Assembly: GCA_050014415.1 (NCBI GenBank)
Contig: JBEKDJ010000002.1
Coordinates: 1-48,576 of the forward strand
DNA: 48,576 nt
DNA from: JBEKDJ01 sp050014415
GTDB taxonomy: Bacteria > Desulfobacterota > BSN033 > UBA1163
Direction: 5' to 3'
Each line of letters starts with the position of its first letter. Positions within the stretch are counted from its first letter, which is position 1. Below the pieces are notes generated by a model. That model ran no database searches and was not told the DNA's origin. It saw nothing but the letters and a program-made list of their open reading frames with translations. The position numbers were made by a program, and so were the translations under genes. Shown here piece by piece: positions 15,658 through 24,541 of this stretch.

Positions 15658-17974
15658 AGTCATCGGAGGTTATTTGTGATCTTGTGCCGGTCATTGCTGC
15701 TCTGCCTGACCTCCTCACGAACCGATAGGTCGACCCTGCAGCGATCAGTAAAGGGATAACCCCTAAGAGAATGAAAATTGCATCGGCAGGCAAACGGATC
15801 CATTCGATCAGCGTGGTTACCCTTTGATTCAGAAAATCGGGGCTCCTTGCATGCCAGTATCCGTTCTTCAAACTATCCAGGAGTTGAAGCACCCCGCCCG
15901 GAAAGAGATTCAGAACGACCATCAGTGCCAGACCGACATTTAAGCCCCAGAAGGAAAGCCTGATATACTTTTCCACCGATGCCCATTCCCCATCTAGCAA
16001 TATCTGCCGGATGGCAAATACCATAAAAGAGATAGCAAACATCCCAAAGACACCCATCATTGCCGCATGGCCGTGGTTTGGTGTCAGGATGGTTCCAACT
16101 TCAAAGTAGCTGACGATGGGTAAATTGATGAGAAACCCGAATATTCCAGCACCGACAAAATTCCAAAACCCCACAGCCATCATGAAGTAAAATGTCCATT
16201 TATGGGGGATGGAGATCTCTTTGCCGCAGATGTCACATTTTCCACCGGACAATTTGATGAAATCCCAGGCATCCAGCGTCAGGAGAGTCAGGGGAACAAC
16301 CTCCATGGCGGAGAACATGGCTGCAAGGGCCATCGTGATGTTTGATTGTCCTGTCCAATACCAGTGGTGGCCTGTGCCGATGATCCCTGCACCGAGAAAG
16401 AGAATGGCATCCAGGTAGATGACTCGAGTCGCTGTCTGTCGCGATACCATCCCGAGTTTGTAGAAAAGGACAGCGACCATGGTCGTCACAAAGAGCTCAA
16501 AGAAACCTTCGACCCAGAGATGGATGATCCAGAAACGCCAGTTATCCACCACCGTGAAATGGGTGTTGCTATTGAAGAACATGGCGGGAAGATAGAACAA
16601 AGGAATGGCAAGGGCAGCCAACAGGAAGAGGGTGGAGATCTCACGCTCCTCTGGGTCTATCCTCGCTGGCCGAATCGCCCTGAACACCAAGATGAGCCAG
16701 AACACCAGTCCGATGGCCAGCAGGACTTGCCAGGCCCGTCCAAGGTCAAGGTATTCCCAACCTTGATGGCCAAACCAGAACCAGAGCTTTCCAAGGAGCT
16801 GATAGACACCAAGCATTTCACCGAGGAGACTACCCAAGGCAACGATGACGATGGCGAAGAACAGGAGGTTAACCCCTTTCACCTGGCCTCTCGGTTCCTT
16901 TCCTCCCAAGGAGATAGCCAGGAACAATCCGCCCGCGATATAGGCCGTTGCAATCCAGAAGATCGCCAGCTGCAAATGCCAGGTGCGAAAGATATTACCG
17001 GGGAAGAACCGGGACAGATTGATCCCGTAGAAACTCCCGGGGTCTGCGCGGTAATGGGCGGTCGCCCCTCCAACCAGTACCTGTGCTAAGAATAGCAAGG
17101 CCACAATAGCGAAATACTTGATCGTTGCCCTTTGGCTCTCCGTGCTCGTTCCCGGGACCATCTGGGGGTGGATATGTTCGCCACTGCCTTTCCAGCCAAG
17201 GAAATTAAACCTTCCGAAGGCGAAAAGAACCACGGCTGTCCCTGCAAGGAGCGTAATGAGACTGAGCGCACTCCAAAGAACAGCATCACTTGTGGGTGTA
17301 TTGCCAGCCATTGGATCGTAAGGGAAATTGTTCGTGTAAGAATAGGATTTGCCCGGACGATTCGCCACAGAAGCCCAGGCGGTCCAGGCAAAGAAGGCAG
17401 TCAGCTGCTGAAGCTCTTTGGAGTCCTTGATATGGTTGACCAGCAACCCCCGATTCAAAGAAGGTAGGGAAAAGTAGTTGGTCCACTTTTCAATTTGATC
17501 CCGAAATGATGCAGCTTCCGGCACCGTGAAGATCAACGTCTTCGTTTCCGAAGCATAACGATTCTCTTTCAATAATTGCTGGACTTCAGCATCGATGGCA
17601 GCTCTCTGAGCGGTTGAAAGCTCTGGCAAACTACGATGATAGTTTTCTTTGGCAAGCGTCTCTCCTGTCTGGAGGGCGAGGGTATGGAGGTACTCTGCAG
17701 AGAAGTCAGGCCCGAGGTAAGCGCCATGTCCCCAGATCGTACCATTCTCCATCAAGCCGTACCTCAGAAAAACCTGCTGCCCTCCAAGGATATCTTCACG
17801 GGTAAAAATCGTCTCCCCAGTCTGATCCAATACCCTTTCAGGAATAGGGGGAGCATTCTTGTAGCTCGTTGCAGCGACCCAGATCAAGACAGCAAACCCA
17901 ACCACCAAAATAATGATGACAGAATTTCTCCACCAGGGAGAAAGCCTTTCGGATGAAATCTTCTTGTTTTCCAT
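15656..17974 (-). CDS. norZ: Quinol-dependent nitric oxide reductase (qNor)
   Basis: A 772-residue haem-copper-type membrane enzyme that reduces NO to N2O using quinol. An amino-terminal helix and long periplasmic domain (about 40-220) precede 12-13 further helices, as in single-subunit qNor. Haem and FeB ligands are present: RTWHLQLAIFW, HLWVEGFFE (FeB His and Glu), GTGHHWYW (two His), a conserved Glu in FSAMEVVPL and TPNHGHAAMMG. The HLWVEG and GHH motifs are intact, favouring a true NO reductase over a nitric oxide dismutase, in which these sites differ. An unusual CxxC (GGKCDICGKEI) sits in a loop before the late helices. GGAGATAAC precedes the ATG. It follows the octahaem gene by 32 bases, so NO and hydroxylamine chemistry are probably linked. 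Confidence 0.93.
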   Translation of the reverse strand: MENKKISSERLSPWWRNSVIIILVVGFAVLIWVAATSYKNAPPIPERVLDQTGETIFTREDILGGQQVFLRYGLMENGTIWGHGAYLGPDFSAEYLHTLALQTGETLAKENYHRSLPELSTAQRAAIDAEVQQLLKENRYASETKTLIFTVPEAASFRDQIEKWTNYFSLPSLNRGLLVNHIKDSKELQQLTAFFAWTAWASVANRPGKSYSYTNNFPYDPMAGNTPTSDAVLWSALSLITLLAGTAVVLFAFGRFNFLGWKGSGEHIHPQMVPGTSTESQRATIKYFAIVALLFLAQVLVGGATAHYRADPGSFYGINLSRFFPGNIFRTWHLQLAIFWIATAYIAGGLFLAISLGGKEPRGQVKGVNLLFFAIVIVALGSLLGEMLGVYQLLGKLWFWFGHQGWEYLDLGRAWQVLLAIGLVFWLILVFRAIRPARIDPEEREISTLFLLAALAIPLFYLPAMFFNSNTHFTVVDNWRFWIIHLWVEGFFELFVTTMVAVLFYKLGMVSRQTATRVIYLDAILFLGAGIIGTGHHWYWTGQSNITMALAAMFSAMEVVPLTLLTLDAWDFIKLSGGKCDICGKEISIPHKWTFYFMMAVGFWNFVGAGIFGFLINLPIVSYFEVGTILTPNHGHAAMMGVFGMFAISFMVFAIRQILLDGEWASVEKYIRLSFWGLNVGLALMVVLNLFPGGVLQLLDSLKNGYWHARSPDFLNQRVTTLIEWIRLPADAIFILLGVIPLLIAAGSTYRFVRRSGRAAMTGTRSQITSDD

Positions 17975-18006
17975 TGTTATCTCCTATTTAATCCCCTAAC
18001 CTCACT

Positions 18007-19283
18007 TCAGCAAAGGGCGGTTGAGGGATGACTATTTTTTTTTGTTTTTTCCCGCATTTCTTCGGCCATTTCCTTGATCTCTGTCAGATCCCTCTGCATC
18101 TTGCTCCAGCTATACCAAAATGCATAATCCGGGTTGGCATGAAAGGTCCCCTGGAATGTTCTCATCCGGTGTTCGAGAAACATCACAAACAGTTTCTGCT
18201 CAATCACCGTGGGGGCATCGTGGAAGGTGAGCAAGTCGGGGAATGGATAAACATAGTTCTTAGGTTTTGGCAGTATCCCGTCTTTATATAAAGCAGCAAT
18301 GGCACGAATTCCCTCTGCCATCAGGTGGTCGGCGGCTTTAATCATCTGGTCGCCTTTTGTCAGCTCTCCCTTGGCAAAATTGACGGAATGGTATTGGTTA
18401 CAAGTTTTGATCATCTTGTCGCGTTCTTTTTGCCAGTCTTCTTGAGTCAACCGAGCCACAGTCGCGGCTTTTACCACATCGAGCCGGTCAGTCGGTTTTC
18501 CTTCAGGATTGAGGACTCCGAGCGCCTGAAGAATGGTTACGCGGTCGGCTGCCCACTCTTTGTCCTCTGGCATCGGGAGACGCACTGCAAGGAATCCCCA
18601 GGCTGTTAGCACAGCGTGATTCCCCTCCTGCATGTGACAGGTTTGGCAAGTGGGTGCAGCAACATTTGGAGGAAGGGTCTTGATCTGTTTCAATCGGTAT
18701 TGAACCCCATGTTTCGAACCAGAATACATCTCCCATTGAGGGTGGTCGAAGCCCATATGACACGTCTGGCAGGCCTGGGGCTGCCTTGCTTCTTGGACTG
18801 AGAAGATATGCCGGGTATGGCAGGCATCGCATGAGGCCGATCCAAATCCCGCGCCCTCTTTTTTCAGTTCTTTGATATCCGCTTCACTTTTGAGTCCGAT
18901 TTTGTGACACCCGCCACACAACCTTTCATGCCTTCCGTCAATGCCATAGGTTGCCAGTGTATGGTTGGCATGGCTTCCATCGCTGCCCATGCGGCAGCAT
19001 GTTTCCCGGTCTTAAATTGCTTCACTGTTGCCTCGTGGCAATTTCCACAGGTCTCAGGTGTCGGAATTTGAGCTTTTGCGACATCTTGAGCAGACTTGTG
19101 TTGATCACCGTGACATTCTGAACAGTCAATCTTGTTTTGACTATGTTTGCTCAACTGCCAATCGGTAACAATATTAGGCGTCACCTTCTTGTGACAGTCC
19201 ACACAGAGCTTGGCTGAGGCAACAGATGCAGAAAGCGTGCTCCAAAAGATGATCAGAATCGTCTGGAGTATTGATCGTTTCAT
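18007..19283 (-). pseudogene. haoA: Octahaem hydroxylamine oxidoreductase-like gene, frameshifted
   Basis: Two overlapping frames together encode one HAO-type protein of about 425 residues. The first part (from ATG 19283, with AGGGAAGGG ribosome site) has a signal peptide ending SVASA and haem motifs CVDCH, CSECH and CGNCH, up to EGMKGC. The second has CGGCH, CDACH, CQTCH and CQTCH, and the conserved tail EHRMRTFQGTFHANPDY with WYSW. They join only if two extra bases are removed in the ACACA run at 18916-18920 (minus strand TTGTGTGG). In addition the eighth haem motif reads CNQYH instead of CxxCH (Tyr codon 18391-18393, one base from Cys). Reductive HAO-like enzymes act on nitrite, NO or hydroxylamine in the periplasm. 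Sequencing error could explain the frameshift, less easily both lesions. Confidence 0.85.
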
Positions 19284-19330
19284 GTTTCCCTTCCCTCGGA
19301 TTGAGACTCCCCTTTCGTTCAAGAAGGATC

Positions 19331-20389
19331 TTAGAATAGGCTGAACTTAAAATATTTCCCCGGATGCTCTTTGATATCTTTTAATACCGCATTCAATTCT
19401 TCAACGGTTCCTTTCAATTCCCTGGCCAGTTCCTGGTCCCTGATCAAAGCCCCTGCCAATCCCTCCCCTCTGTCTATCCTTGCCAGAATGGAGGAGAGCT
19501 GTGTGAAATCCTTGTTCAGGTTCTCATACAGTTCGGGATCTTCAATCAGTCTATCGAGGGTTCCGTGACTGTCGGCTATTCTCTGGCTGAATTCTTCTAA
19601 CCGCGAGACAACAGCCGATGTCTTTTCGTACAGAGATGGGTCTTCGATCAATCTCTTCAGGGTGCCTGGTTCCTTGAGCGTCTTGCTAAACTCCTCAATC
19701 GATGAACTGGCTGCTAGCAATCGGTTGTAGAGGGAAGGGTCTTCGATTAGCGATTTGAGAGTGCCATGCGAATTATTTGCATCTTCTAACATGACGGACA
19801 GGGTACGAGAGCTTCTCATCAAATTGTTGTATAGGGTTGGATCGTTGAGAAATCTGGCAATGGTCCCCTGTCCTTCTTCAATTCTTGTAACGAGGTTGTC
19901 CATTCTTTCCATAAACAGGGTTATTTTCTCGATCGCCTTGCCACTGGTTTCCATGACACCTGTCAATCCGACCTCTGTCTGCCCCTTAATCATCTCCCCG
20001 GAATGAATCGGTTCCGCCTCCGGCGAACCCGTGCTCAGTTCCACGTACTTGTCACCCAAAAGGCCCATGGTCAGGATGGTTGCATACGAGTCTTTTTTAA
20101 TAAATCTGAGAGCGCCCCTATTGACAGCCACGGTGACCATGACTCCATAGACCGAATCTAGACTTATGTTTCTTACTGACCCTTCCTCGATGCCAAGTAT
20201 CCAGACGGGAGCCCCTTTTCTCAGTCCTTCCACATCTTTGAATTGTATTCTTAAGACCTCTTCTTTTGAAAATATATTCTGGATGTTCCCTGCAAAGAAA
20301 ACGGCCACAACGAGAGCAAGAAAGGCAATGGTCATCACCAAACCAACTCTTAGTTTTGACCACCTGAGCTGTTTCTTGACATCAAACAT
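19331..20389 (-). CDS. mlaD: MlaD/MCE-family lipid-transport protein with 35-residue repeats
   Basis: About 352 residues from the ATG at 20389 (AAGGTG six bases upstream; GTG 20398 is the alternative). One amino-terminal membrane helix (LRVGLVMTIAFLALVVAVFFAG) anchors a periplasmic MCE domain (about 40-120, with GLRKGAPVWILGIEEG and MGLLGDKYVELSTG). The tail is a run of near-35-residue repeats: GTIARFLNDPTLY, GTLKSLIEDPSLY, GTLKRLIEDPSLY, GTLDRLIEDPELY and a degenerate GLAGALIRDQELA, likely helical. MCE proteins bind phospholipid for ABC-driven transport between membranes. It is transcribed with mlaF and mlaE although a 174-base gap separates it from mlaF, and the HAO-like gene follows 47 bases on. 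Confidence 0.9.
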   Translation of the reverse strand: MFDVKKQLRWSKLRVGLVMTIAFLALVVAVFFAGNIQNIFSKEEVLRIQFKDVEGLRKGAPVWILGIEEGSVRNISLDSVYGVMVTVAVNRGALRFIKKDSYATILTMGLLGDKYVELSTGSPEAEPIHSGEMIKGQTEVGLTGVMETSGKAIEKITLFMERMDNLVTRIEEGQGTIARFLNDPTLYNNLMRSSRTLSVMLEDANNSHGTLKSLIEDPSLYNRLLAASSSIEEFSKTLKEPGTLKRLIEDPSLYEKTSAVVSRLEEFSQRIADSHGTLDRLIEDPELYENLNKDFTQLSSILARIDRGEGLAGALIRDQELARELKGTVEELNAVLKDIKEHPGKYFKFSLF

Positions 20390-20563
20390 GTTCGTCACCT
20401 TAAGTCTGGGTCCTTTCTATTTAGGTTTGCTAAGAAGAGGTTTAATTCCGTGCCTCGGGGGCAGGATTCAACGTAGAGCGTGGAAGGTGGTCTTAGCCAC
20501 TTTCAGCCCTCTGCTTTCCCCTTTCATCCCATTGACCCGATGGGCCCTAGAATCCTCATGATC

Positions 20564-21304
20564 TTATGCGGGTAAGGGAGGATTTAACTCCCTCAGAAAT
20601 AACCGAATCTCCGGAATGGACGACCGGAACAACTGGTCTTTGTCACCGTCAAAAATGATCGAGCCACCGTTTAGAAACATGAATCTTTCCGCCAGCCTGA
20701 GGGCATCAAAGACCTTATGGGTAACGATAATAAAGCCTTTTTCATCTTTCGAAAGATCGAGAATCAGCCTGCATATAATATCGGCGTTGATAGGGTCGAG
20801 CCCGGTCGTCGCTTCGTCGTACAGAAACATCTGGGGTTCAAAAGCTACCACAGACCTCATGATTGCAACCCTTCTGTGCATTCCACCGCTCAATTCCTCG
20901 GGCATCAATTCCATCGCTTGCACGACCCCAACCTTATGGAGAAGGTCTCTTACTTTCTGGTCGATCTCCTCTTCGGTCAATTGTGTATATTCCCTTAAAC
21001 CAAAGGCGACATTTTCCCTCACATTCAGCGAGTCAAAGAGAGCTCCTTCTTGGAAAACAATGCTGAATTTCATTCTGATTTCCCTGAGTTCGTCTTCTCT
21101 TTTATTGGTGATATCTTCTCCATCGATGACAATTCTTCCAGAATCAGGCCTCAAAAGGCCCAATATGAGTCTGAGGAGGGTTGTCTTTCCGTCCCCACTT
21201 CCTCCAAGAATGGCAACCCGTTCGTTGAAGCGGATTGAGAAGGCGCTATTTTTCAAAACGTGATGTGTTCCATACGAAAATGAGACTCGGTCGAATAGTA
21301 TCAT
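20564..21304 (-). CDS. mlaF: MlaF-type ABC transporter ATPase
   Basis: A 246-residue cytosolic ATPase for the MCE phospholipid transporter. Walker A is GGSGDGKTT, the signature is LSGGMHRRVAI, Walker B is MFLYDEATTGLDP and the switch His is in IIVTHKV. Signature Met-His and DEATTGLD are typical of the MlaF/Ttg2A group. The start overlaps the stop of mlaE by 4 bases (ATGA type), so the two are translationally coupled. Confidence 0.95.
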   Translation of the reverse strand: MILFDRVSFSYGTHHVLKNSAFSIRFNERVAILGGSGDGKTTLLRLILGLLRPDSGRIVIDGEDITNKREDELREIRMKFSIVFQEGALFDSLNVRENVAFGLREYTQLTEEEIDQKVRDLLHKVGVVQAMELMPEELSGGMHRRVAIMRSVVAFEPQMFLYDEATTGLDPINADIICRLILDLSKDEKGFIIVTHKVFDALRLAERFMFLNGGSIIFDGDKDQLFRSSIPEIRLFLRELNPPLPA

Positions 21305-22065
21305 ATTGAAAAACCCAAAACATAGAACAGTACTCTTGTGAGGATAAAATCAGCAACAATGATCATGATAAACGACACGACCACCGCCCTCGTGGTTGAC
21401 CGCCTGAGACCGATGGCTCCGCCTTTTGTGGAAAGCCCCATATAACAGCTGATGCATGCGATCAGGTATCCAAAGATGAAAGGTTTGACAAAACCTGACA
21501 GAACATTCTCAAAGTTAAGCACACCTCGAATCGAACTCCAGTAGACCGCGCCACTTTGATGACTTATTGACACCGCTATGTAATAGCCGCCTAGGATTGC
21601 AACGGTGTCCCCTATGATGGTTAGGGCTGGGAGCATGATCAGCGAACCCAGTATCCTTGGGGTGACTAACTTTCTTACCGGGTCCACGCCAAAGACTCTC
21701 AGCGTATCCACCTGATGTCCAAGGATCATGGAACCGAGCTCCGATGCCATGCCAGAGCCTACTCGGCCGGCGAAGACCAGTGCCCCCATTACAGGACCAA
21801 TCTCCCTGACAATCGAAACCCCGACGATATTTCCGATATACATTTTGAAGCCAATGTTTGAGAGTTCAGCAGAAAGCTGAAGTGAGAGGGCCATTCCTAT
21901 GAAAAGAGAGACAAGGAGAATGATGAAGAACGACCCCGCTCCCGCGTAGTCCATCTGTTCGATGGCATCCTTCGAATAAAAAGGTTTTCTCACCAAACCT
22001 AAGAGTCCCTGGAAGGAGAGGAGATAGAAATCCTGGAGTTCACCGACCCACTCTCTTGTTCTCAT
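21301..22065 (-). CDS. mlaE: MlaE-family ABC transporter permease
   Basis: A 254-residue inner-membrane permease of the MCE/Mla phospholipid system. It has an amphipathic start, about five to six membrane helices and the family motifs REIGPVMGALVFAGRVGSGMASELGSM (seen in parts) and ISCYMGLSTKGGA. It is the first gene of the mlaEFD run on the minus strand. The system moves phospholipid between inner and outer membrane; its direction cannot be told from sequence. Confidence 0.95.
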   Translation of the reverse strand: MRTREWVGELQDFYLLSFQGLLGLVRKPFYSKDAIEQMDYAGAGSFFIILLVSLFIGMALSLQLSAELSNIGFKMYIGNIVGVSIVREIGPVMGALVFAGRVGSGMASELGSMILGHQVDTLRVFGVDPVRKLVTPRILGSLIMLPALTIIGDTVAILGGYYIAVSISHQSGAVYWSSIRGVLNFENVLSGFVKPFIFGYLIACISCYMGLSTKGGAIGLRRSTTRAVVVSFIMIIVADFILTRVLFYVLGFSI

Positions 22066-22079
22066 GATTCACAAGAAAT

Positions 22080-22121
22080 GGATTCAATCCCGACAAAGGC
22101 GGGATGCAACGCCTTGAATCC
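22080..22121 (-). other. Nested hairpin upstream of mlaE
   Basis: GGATTCA...TGAATCC encloses ATCCCG...CGGGAT. On the minus strand it is followed by ATTTCTT and sits between the stop of the secreted-protein gene and the mlaE start. A weak terminator or a small repeat is possible. Confidence 0.35.
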
Positions 22122-22126
22122 TTATC

Positions 22127-22429
22127 CTAAAAAGCCACCGTTGAAGCCGAGGATACGGTCATAATGCTACATTTTTCGCCGTCTACAATGATGTTGTCCT
22201 CGTCACATACATAATTCTTGATCAGACGAATGTCGGAGGATGAATTAATCGTGCAACCCGGTATATCGAGAGATGCTAATGGCCTCGATGCTGTGTAAAA
22301 AGTTACTTTATGTTCTTCTCTGATGTACCAGCCGGTTGAACGCCCGAGATCCACACAGTCCGATGAGGCCAGGGTTGGAAGGAGCAACAGAATCGCCAAA
22401 CCCAATAGGATGATTGTTTTCACTGTCAT
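22127..22429 (-). CDS. Small secreted protein, unknown
   Basis: A 100-residue protein with a clear signal peptide (hydrophobic IILLGLAILLLLPTLA, cleavage near ASS/DC). The mature part of about 75 residues has four Cys (CVDLG, PGCTI, YVCDE, EKCSI), possibly two disulfides, or the first Cys after cleavage could be lipidated. GGTCAAAAG lies before the ATG. No family was recognised. It is upstream of and co-directional with mlaE. Confidence 0.62.
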   Translation of the reverse strand: MTVKTIILLGLAILLLLPTLASSDCVDLGRSTGWYIREEHKVTFYTASRPLASLDIPGCTINSSSDIRLIKNYVCDEDNIIVDGEKCSIMTVSSASTVAF

Positions 22430-22542
22430 CTTTTGACCCTTTTCTTTATCCTTATTCCTTTACCGCGATATCGGAATATTCATTTCTTCGACTTCCTCAG
22501 AGTTCCTTATCCTTCTTCGAGACGATGAATCGCACCACTTCT

Positions 22543-22966
22543 TCACCTGGAGCAGCAGTCTTCGATTTGGCTCAAGCTTCCCAACGATCTATAGGACGGC
22601 GAGCGCAGTGGCAGTGTCAAGGTCCTGAGTGGGCTGGTGGCATCTGGAGACAGCCTGTGGCCTGCCCTGAAAAGATATGGGTAGCAGTCCGTCATCACCG
22701 GGTCCACAGATTGGCATTGTGCTGATGCCCCCACACATGACCAAGAGATTGAGGACATCCGAGAAGACCAACAAGAGGACGAGCATGGTGAAACAGAATG
22801 TGAGTCTTCCCGCGAATTCGACTGGCGATGTTTTTCTGGTATTCGTCCATTGTCCAGCGCTCCAAGCGAGCTTGCTCGAAGAAAGCAGTCTGGTTACAAC
22901 AGCTCTAATAGTTTGAGCGATGGCATAACCGATGGCCAAGATGGCAATTGCGTGGAGGAATATCAT
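22543..22966 (-). pseudogene. Decayed membrane protein (conserved-TM-helix / MscS-like remnant)
   Basis: The frame from ATG 22966 starts with a membrane helix of the type seen in conserved-TM-helix and small mechanosensitive-channel relatives (ILAIGYAIAQTIRAVVTRLL, then FAGRLTFCFTMLVLLLVF). After about residue 85 the sequence loses membrane character and becomes Cys/Gly/Pro-rich (CGGISTMPICGPGDD). Other minus-strand frames over 22500-22720 are also interrupted. This fits a frameshifted or scrambled gene. The start lacks a good ribosome site. Family assignment is tentative. Confidence 0.4.
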
Positions 22967-23005
22967 TCTTTCATCATCGCAGCCGCAGGCGGTTGTCAGC
23001 GATGG

Positions 23006-23299
23006 TTACTTAATCCATATCACAAGATTCTGCGTACCAAAAGGGTTGGAGACCAATTCTGGACCAGAAAGATCCTCAACCCAATCGTGGTCCACGAACA
23101 ACTTATATTCATAGCGTCCAGGGGGCAGCTTGATCTTTCTTTTCCAAACTCCGTTCTTGTCTTTTTTCATAGGGAGCGATTGGGTATCCCAAGAGTTGAA
23201 TTCACCTGCCAAGCAAACCTCCCGTGCCCCTGGAGCTTGAAAAGTGAATTCCGCCATCTTTTCAGGGGCTTTTTCTTTTTTCACCTTTTTCTTGATCAT
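23006..23299 (-). CDS. Glycogen-binding (CBM48 / AMPK-beta-like) domain protein
   Basis: About 97 residues from the ATG at 23299, which has GGAGG eight bases upstream; an in-frame start at 23386 would add a tail encoded by GC-rich repeat DNA and is rejected. After a Lys-rich leader (KKKVKKEKAPEK) comes a single carbohydrate-binding E-set domain with family residues FQAPGAREVCLAGEFNSWD, MKKDKNGVWKRKIKLPPGRYEYKF-like strand and DHDWVEDLSGPELVSNPFG. Such stand-alone proteins are thought to bind glycogen or similar polymers. Its exact role is unknown. Confidence 0.85.
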   Translation of the reverse strand: MIKKKVKKEKAPEKMAEFTFQAPGAREVCLAGEFNSWDTQSLPMKKDKNGVWKRKIKLPPGRYEYKLFVDHDWVEDLSGPELVSNPFGTQNLVIWIK

Positions 23300-23563
23300 G
23301 TCACCATCCTCCTTCGCCCCAACCCCGTAAAGCCCGGTTCTTGCCCGGCCTCGCTCCGCGAAGCGGGGCGGGCAGAACAGGGACATAGGGATGCATCAAA
23401 ATATCTACCCCGCACCTTATCAAAGGTGCGGGATCTGTCTCAAAGAAAGCCCCGCGTCTTGACACGGGAGGCGAGAACTACTTCGTGTCATATCGAGCTG
23501 GCCGGCCACGAACTCTCTGGTCAGAATTTTCGCCCTTTCCAAGATGGGCTCAAAGCTTCCCTT
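23300..23563. other. 264-base gap with GC-rich hairpins
   Basis: No gene. A hairpin CCCGCACCTT-ATCA-AAGGTGCGGG (23409-23432) has a perfect 10-base stem, and a second GC-rich palindrome (GCTCCGCGAAGC and flanks) lies near 23343-23372. On the minus strand they lie after the histidine kinase stop, so they may end that transcript, though U-tracts are weak. Confidence 0.5.
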
Positions 23564-24439
23564 TTATTCGTGATTCTTCAGACACTCCCTGGGAAGGGTG
23601 AATACGAAGTTTGATCCATCTTCTCTCGCCTCGTACCATATCTCGCCGCCGTGGTTCTCTATAATCCTCTTGATCAGATATAGCCCCAGACCCATGCCGT
23701 TGGCACTTTCGTTTTCGCTTTTTCCAATAGGTGCAAACTTGGTGAAGAGTTTGCCGCGGTTCTCTTGGGAGACAGGTTTCCCGCTGTTATATACGTTGAA
23801 GCGAAGAGACGAACCAGACTCTTCAAAACCAAATGAAACCTTTCCTTCCACGTCCCCATATTTGATGGCATTCTTGAGAAGGTTCCTGAAGATCGTTTTT
23901 AACCAAATCTTCCCTCCTTTGACGAAAAAACGGAAAGAAATAGCATCGAAGCAGTTGTGAATTTGGATATGGCGGTGTTTGATCTCTGAAGAAAACTCCT
24001 CTATGACCGGGTCAATGATATCCTGCTTCAAATCTAGTAATTCCTGATCCATTTCAAGATAATCATTGAACGAAAAGGTTCTGATCAGATGCTCCTCGGC
24101 CAACCCAATCAAGCCGATGGTCTTTGAAAGCACTTCCTTCAGGCAATTTGCCACGCCTTCTTCCATTCTCCCGTAATAGCCTCGGCTCAGAAGCTTCAGC
24201 GTGGCTGATAGAGAAACAAGAGATCCCCTGATATCATGAGACATGACCTTCAGCATGTTCAGGATATTCTCGTCCAGATTTTCTTCACGCATTTCAGATT
24301 GGAGATTCTCTCGTCCACCGGCTTGGAGCATATCTACCCGGCCGGTAGGCTCCGCGTTCTTGATGTGCTGGGGAAAAGGGAGATAAGTCTGCATTGGGTT
24401 GTCAGAGCCGGTGAAGACAGGAGGGGCTAACTTCTTCAT
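23564..24439 (-). CDS. Soluble sensor histidine kinase
   Basis: A 291-residue protein without membrane helices or a recognised sensor domain. The first 55 residues are low in features, followed by HisKA with His68 in KVMSHDIRGSLVSLSATL and an HATPase domain: N-box LLKNAIKYG, a degenerate G1 region (NVYNSGKPV), GMGLGLYLIKRI and a GSNFVFTLP end. The Asp of the usual DxGxG motif is replaced in VYNSGKPV, as in some related kinases. GGAG lies ten bases before the ATG. Two copies of the AAATACNGTATTT motif lie 105-140 bases upstream. The stand-alone receiver upstream on the same strand is a natural partner. Confidence 0.88.
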   Translation of the reverse strand: MKKLAPPVFTGSDNPMQTYLPFPQHIKNAEPTGRVDMLQAGGRENLQSEMREENLDENILNMLKVMSHDIRGSLVSLSATLKLLSRGYYGRMEEGVANCLKEVLSKTIGLIGLAEEHLIRTFSFNDYLEMDQELLDLKQDIIDPVIEEFSSEIKHRHIQIHNCFDAISFRFFVKGGKIWLKTIFRNLLKNAIKYGDVEGKVSFGFEESGSSLRFNVYNSGKPVSQENRGKLFTKFAPIGKSENESANGMGLGLYLIKRIIENHGGEIWYEAREDGSNFVFTLPRECLKNHE

Positions 24440-24541
24440 AGGGCCAGGCTCCTTTCAGAGTCTTATGAATTGAAGCTTCGTTTCTTTCTATGGTCATCCT
24501 AGTCTATTCTCTTGTAAAATGGTGTAAGATGTAAATCAGGC

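Noticed and set aside
16346..17089. A 247-codon plus-strand frame inside the NO reductase gene
   Set aside because: It is antisense to norZ, has no family features and a composition rich in Pro/Glu/Gln typical of a shadow frame.
15656..17974. Nitric oxide dismutase instead of qNor
   Set aside because: The FeB ligand motif HLWVEG and the GHH pair are intact, whereas dismutase-type proteins are known to differ at catalytic and quinol-site positions.
20616..21263. A 215-codon plus-strand frame over mlaF
   Set aside because: Antisense to a clear ABC ATPase; Ser-rich shadow sequence.
22850..23614. A 254-codon plus-strand frame
   Set aside because: It runs antisense over the CBM48 gene and through GC-rich hairpins; no ribosome site or recognisable domain.
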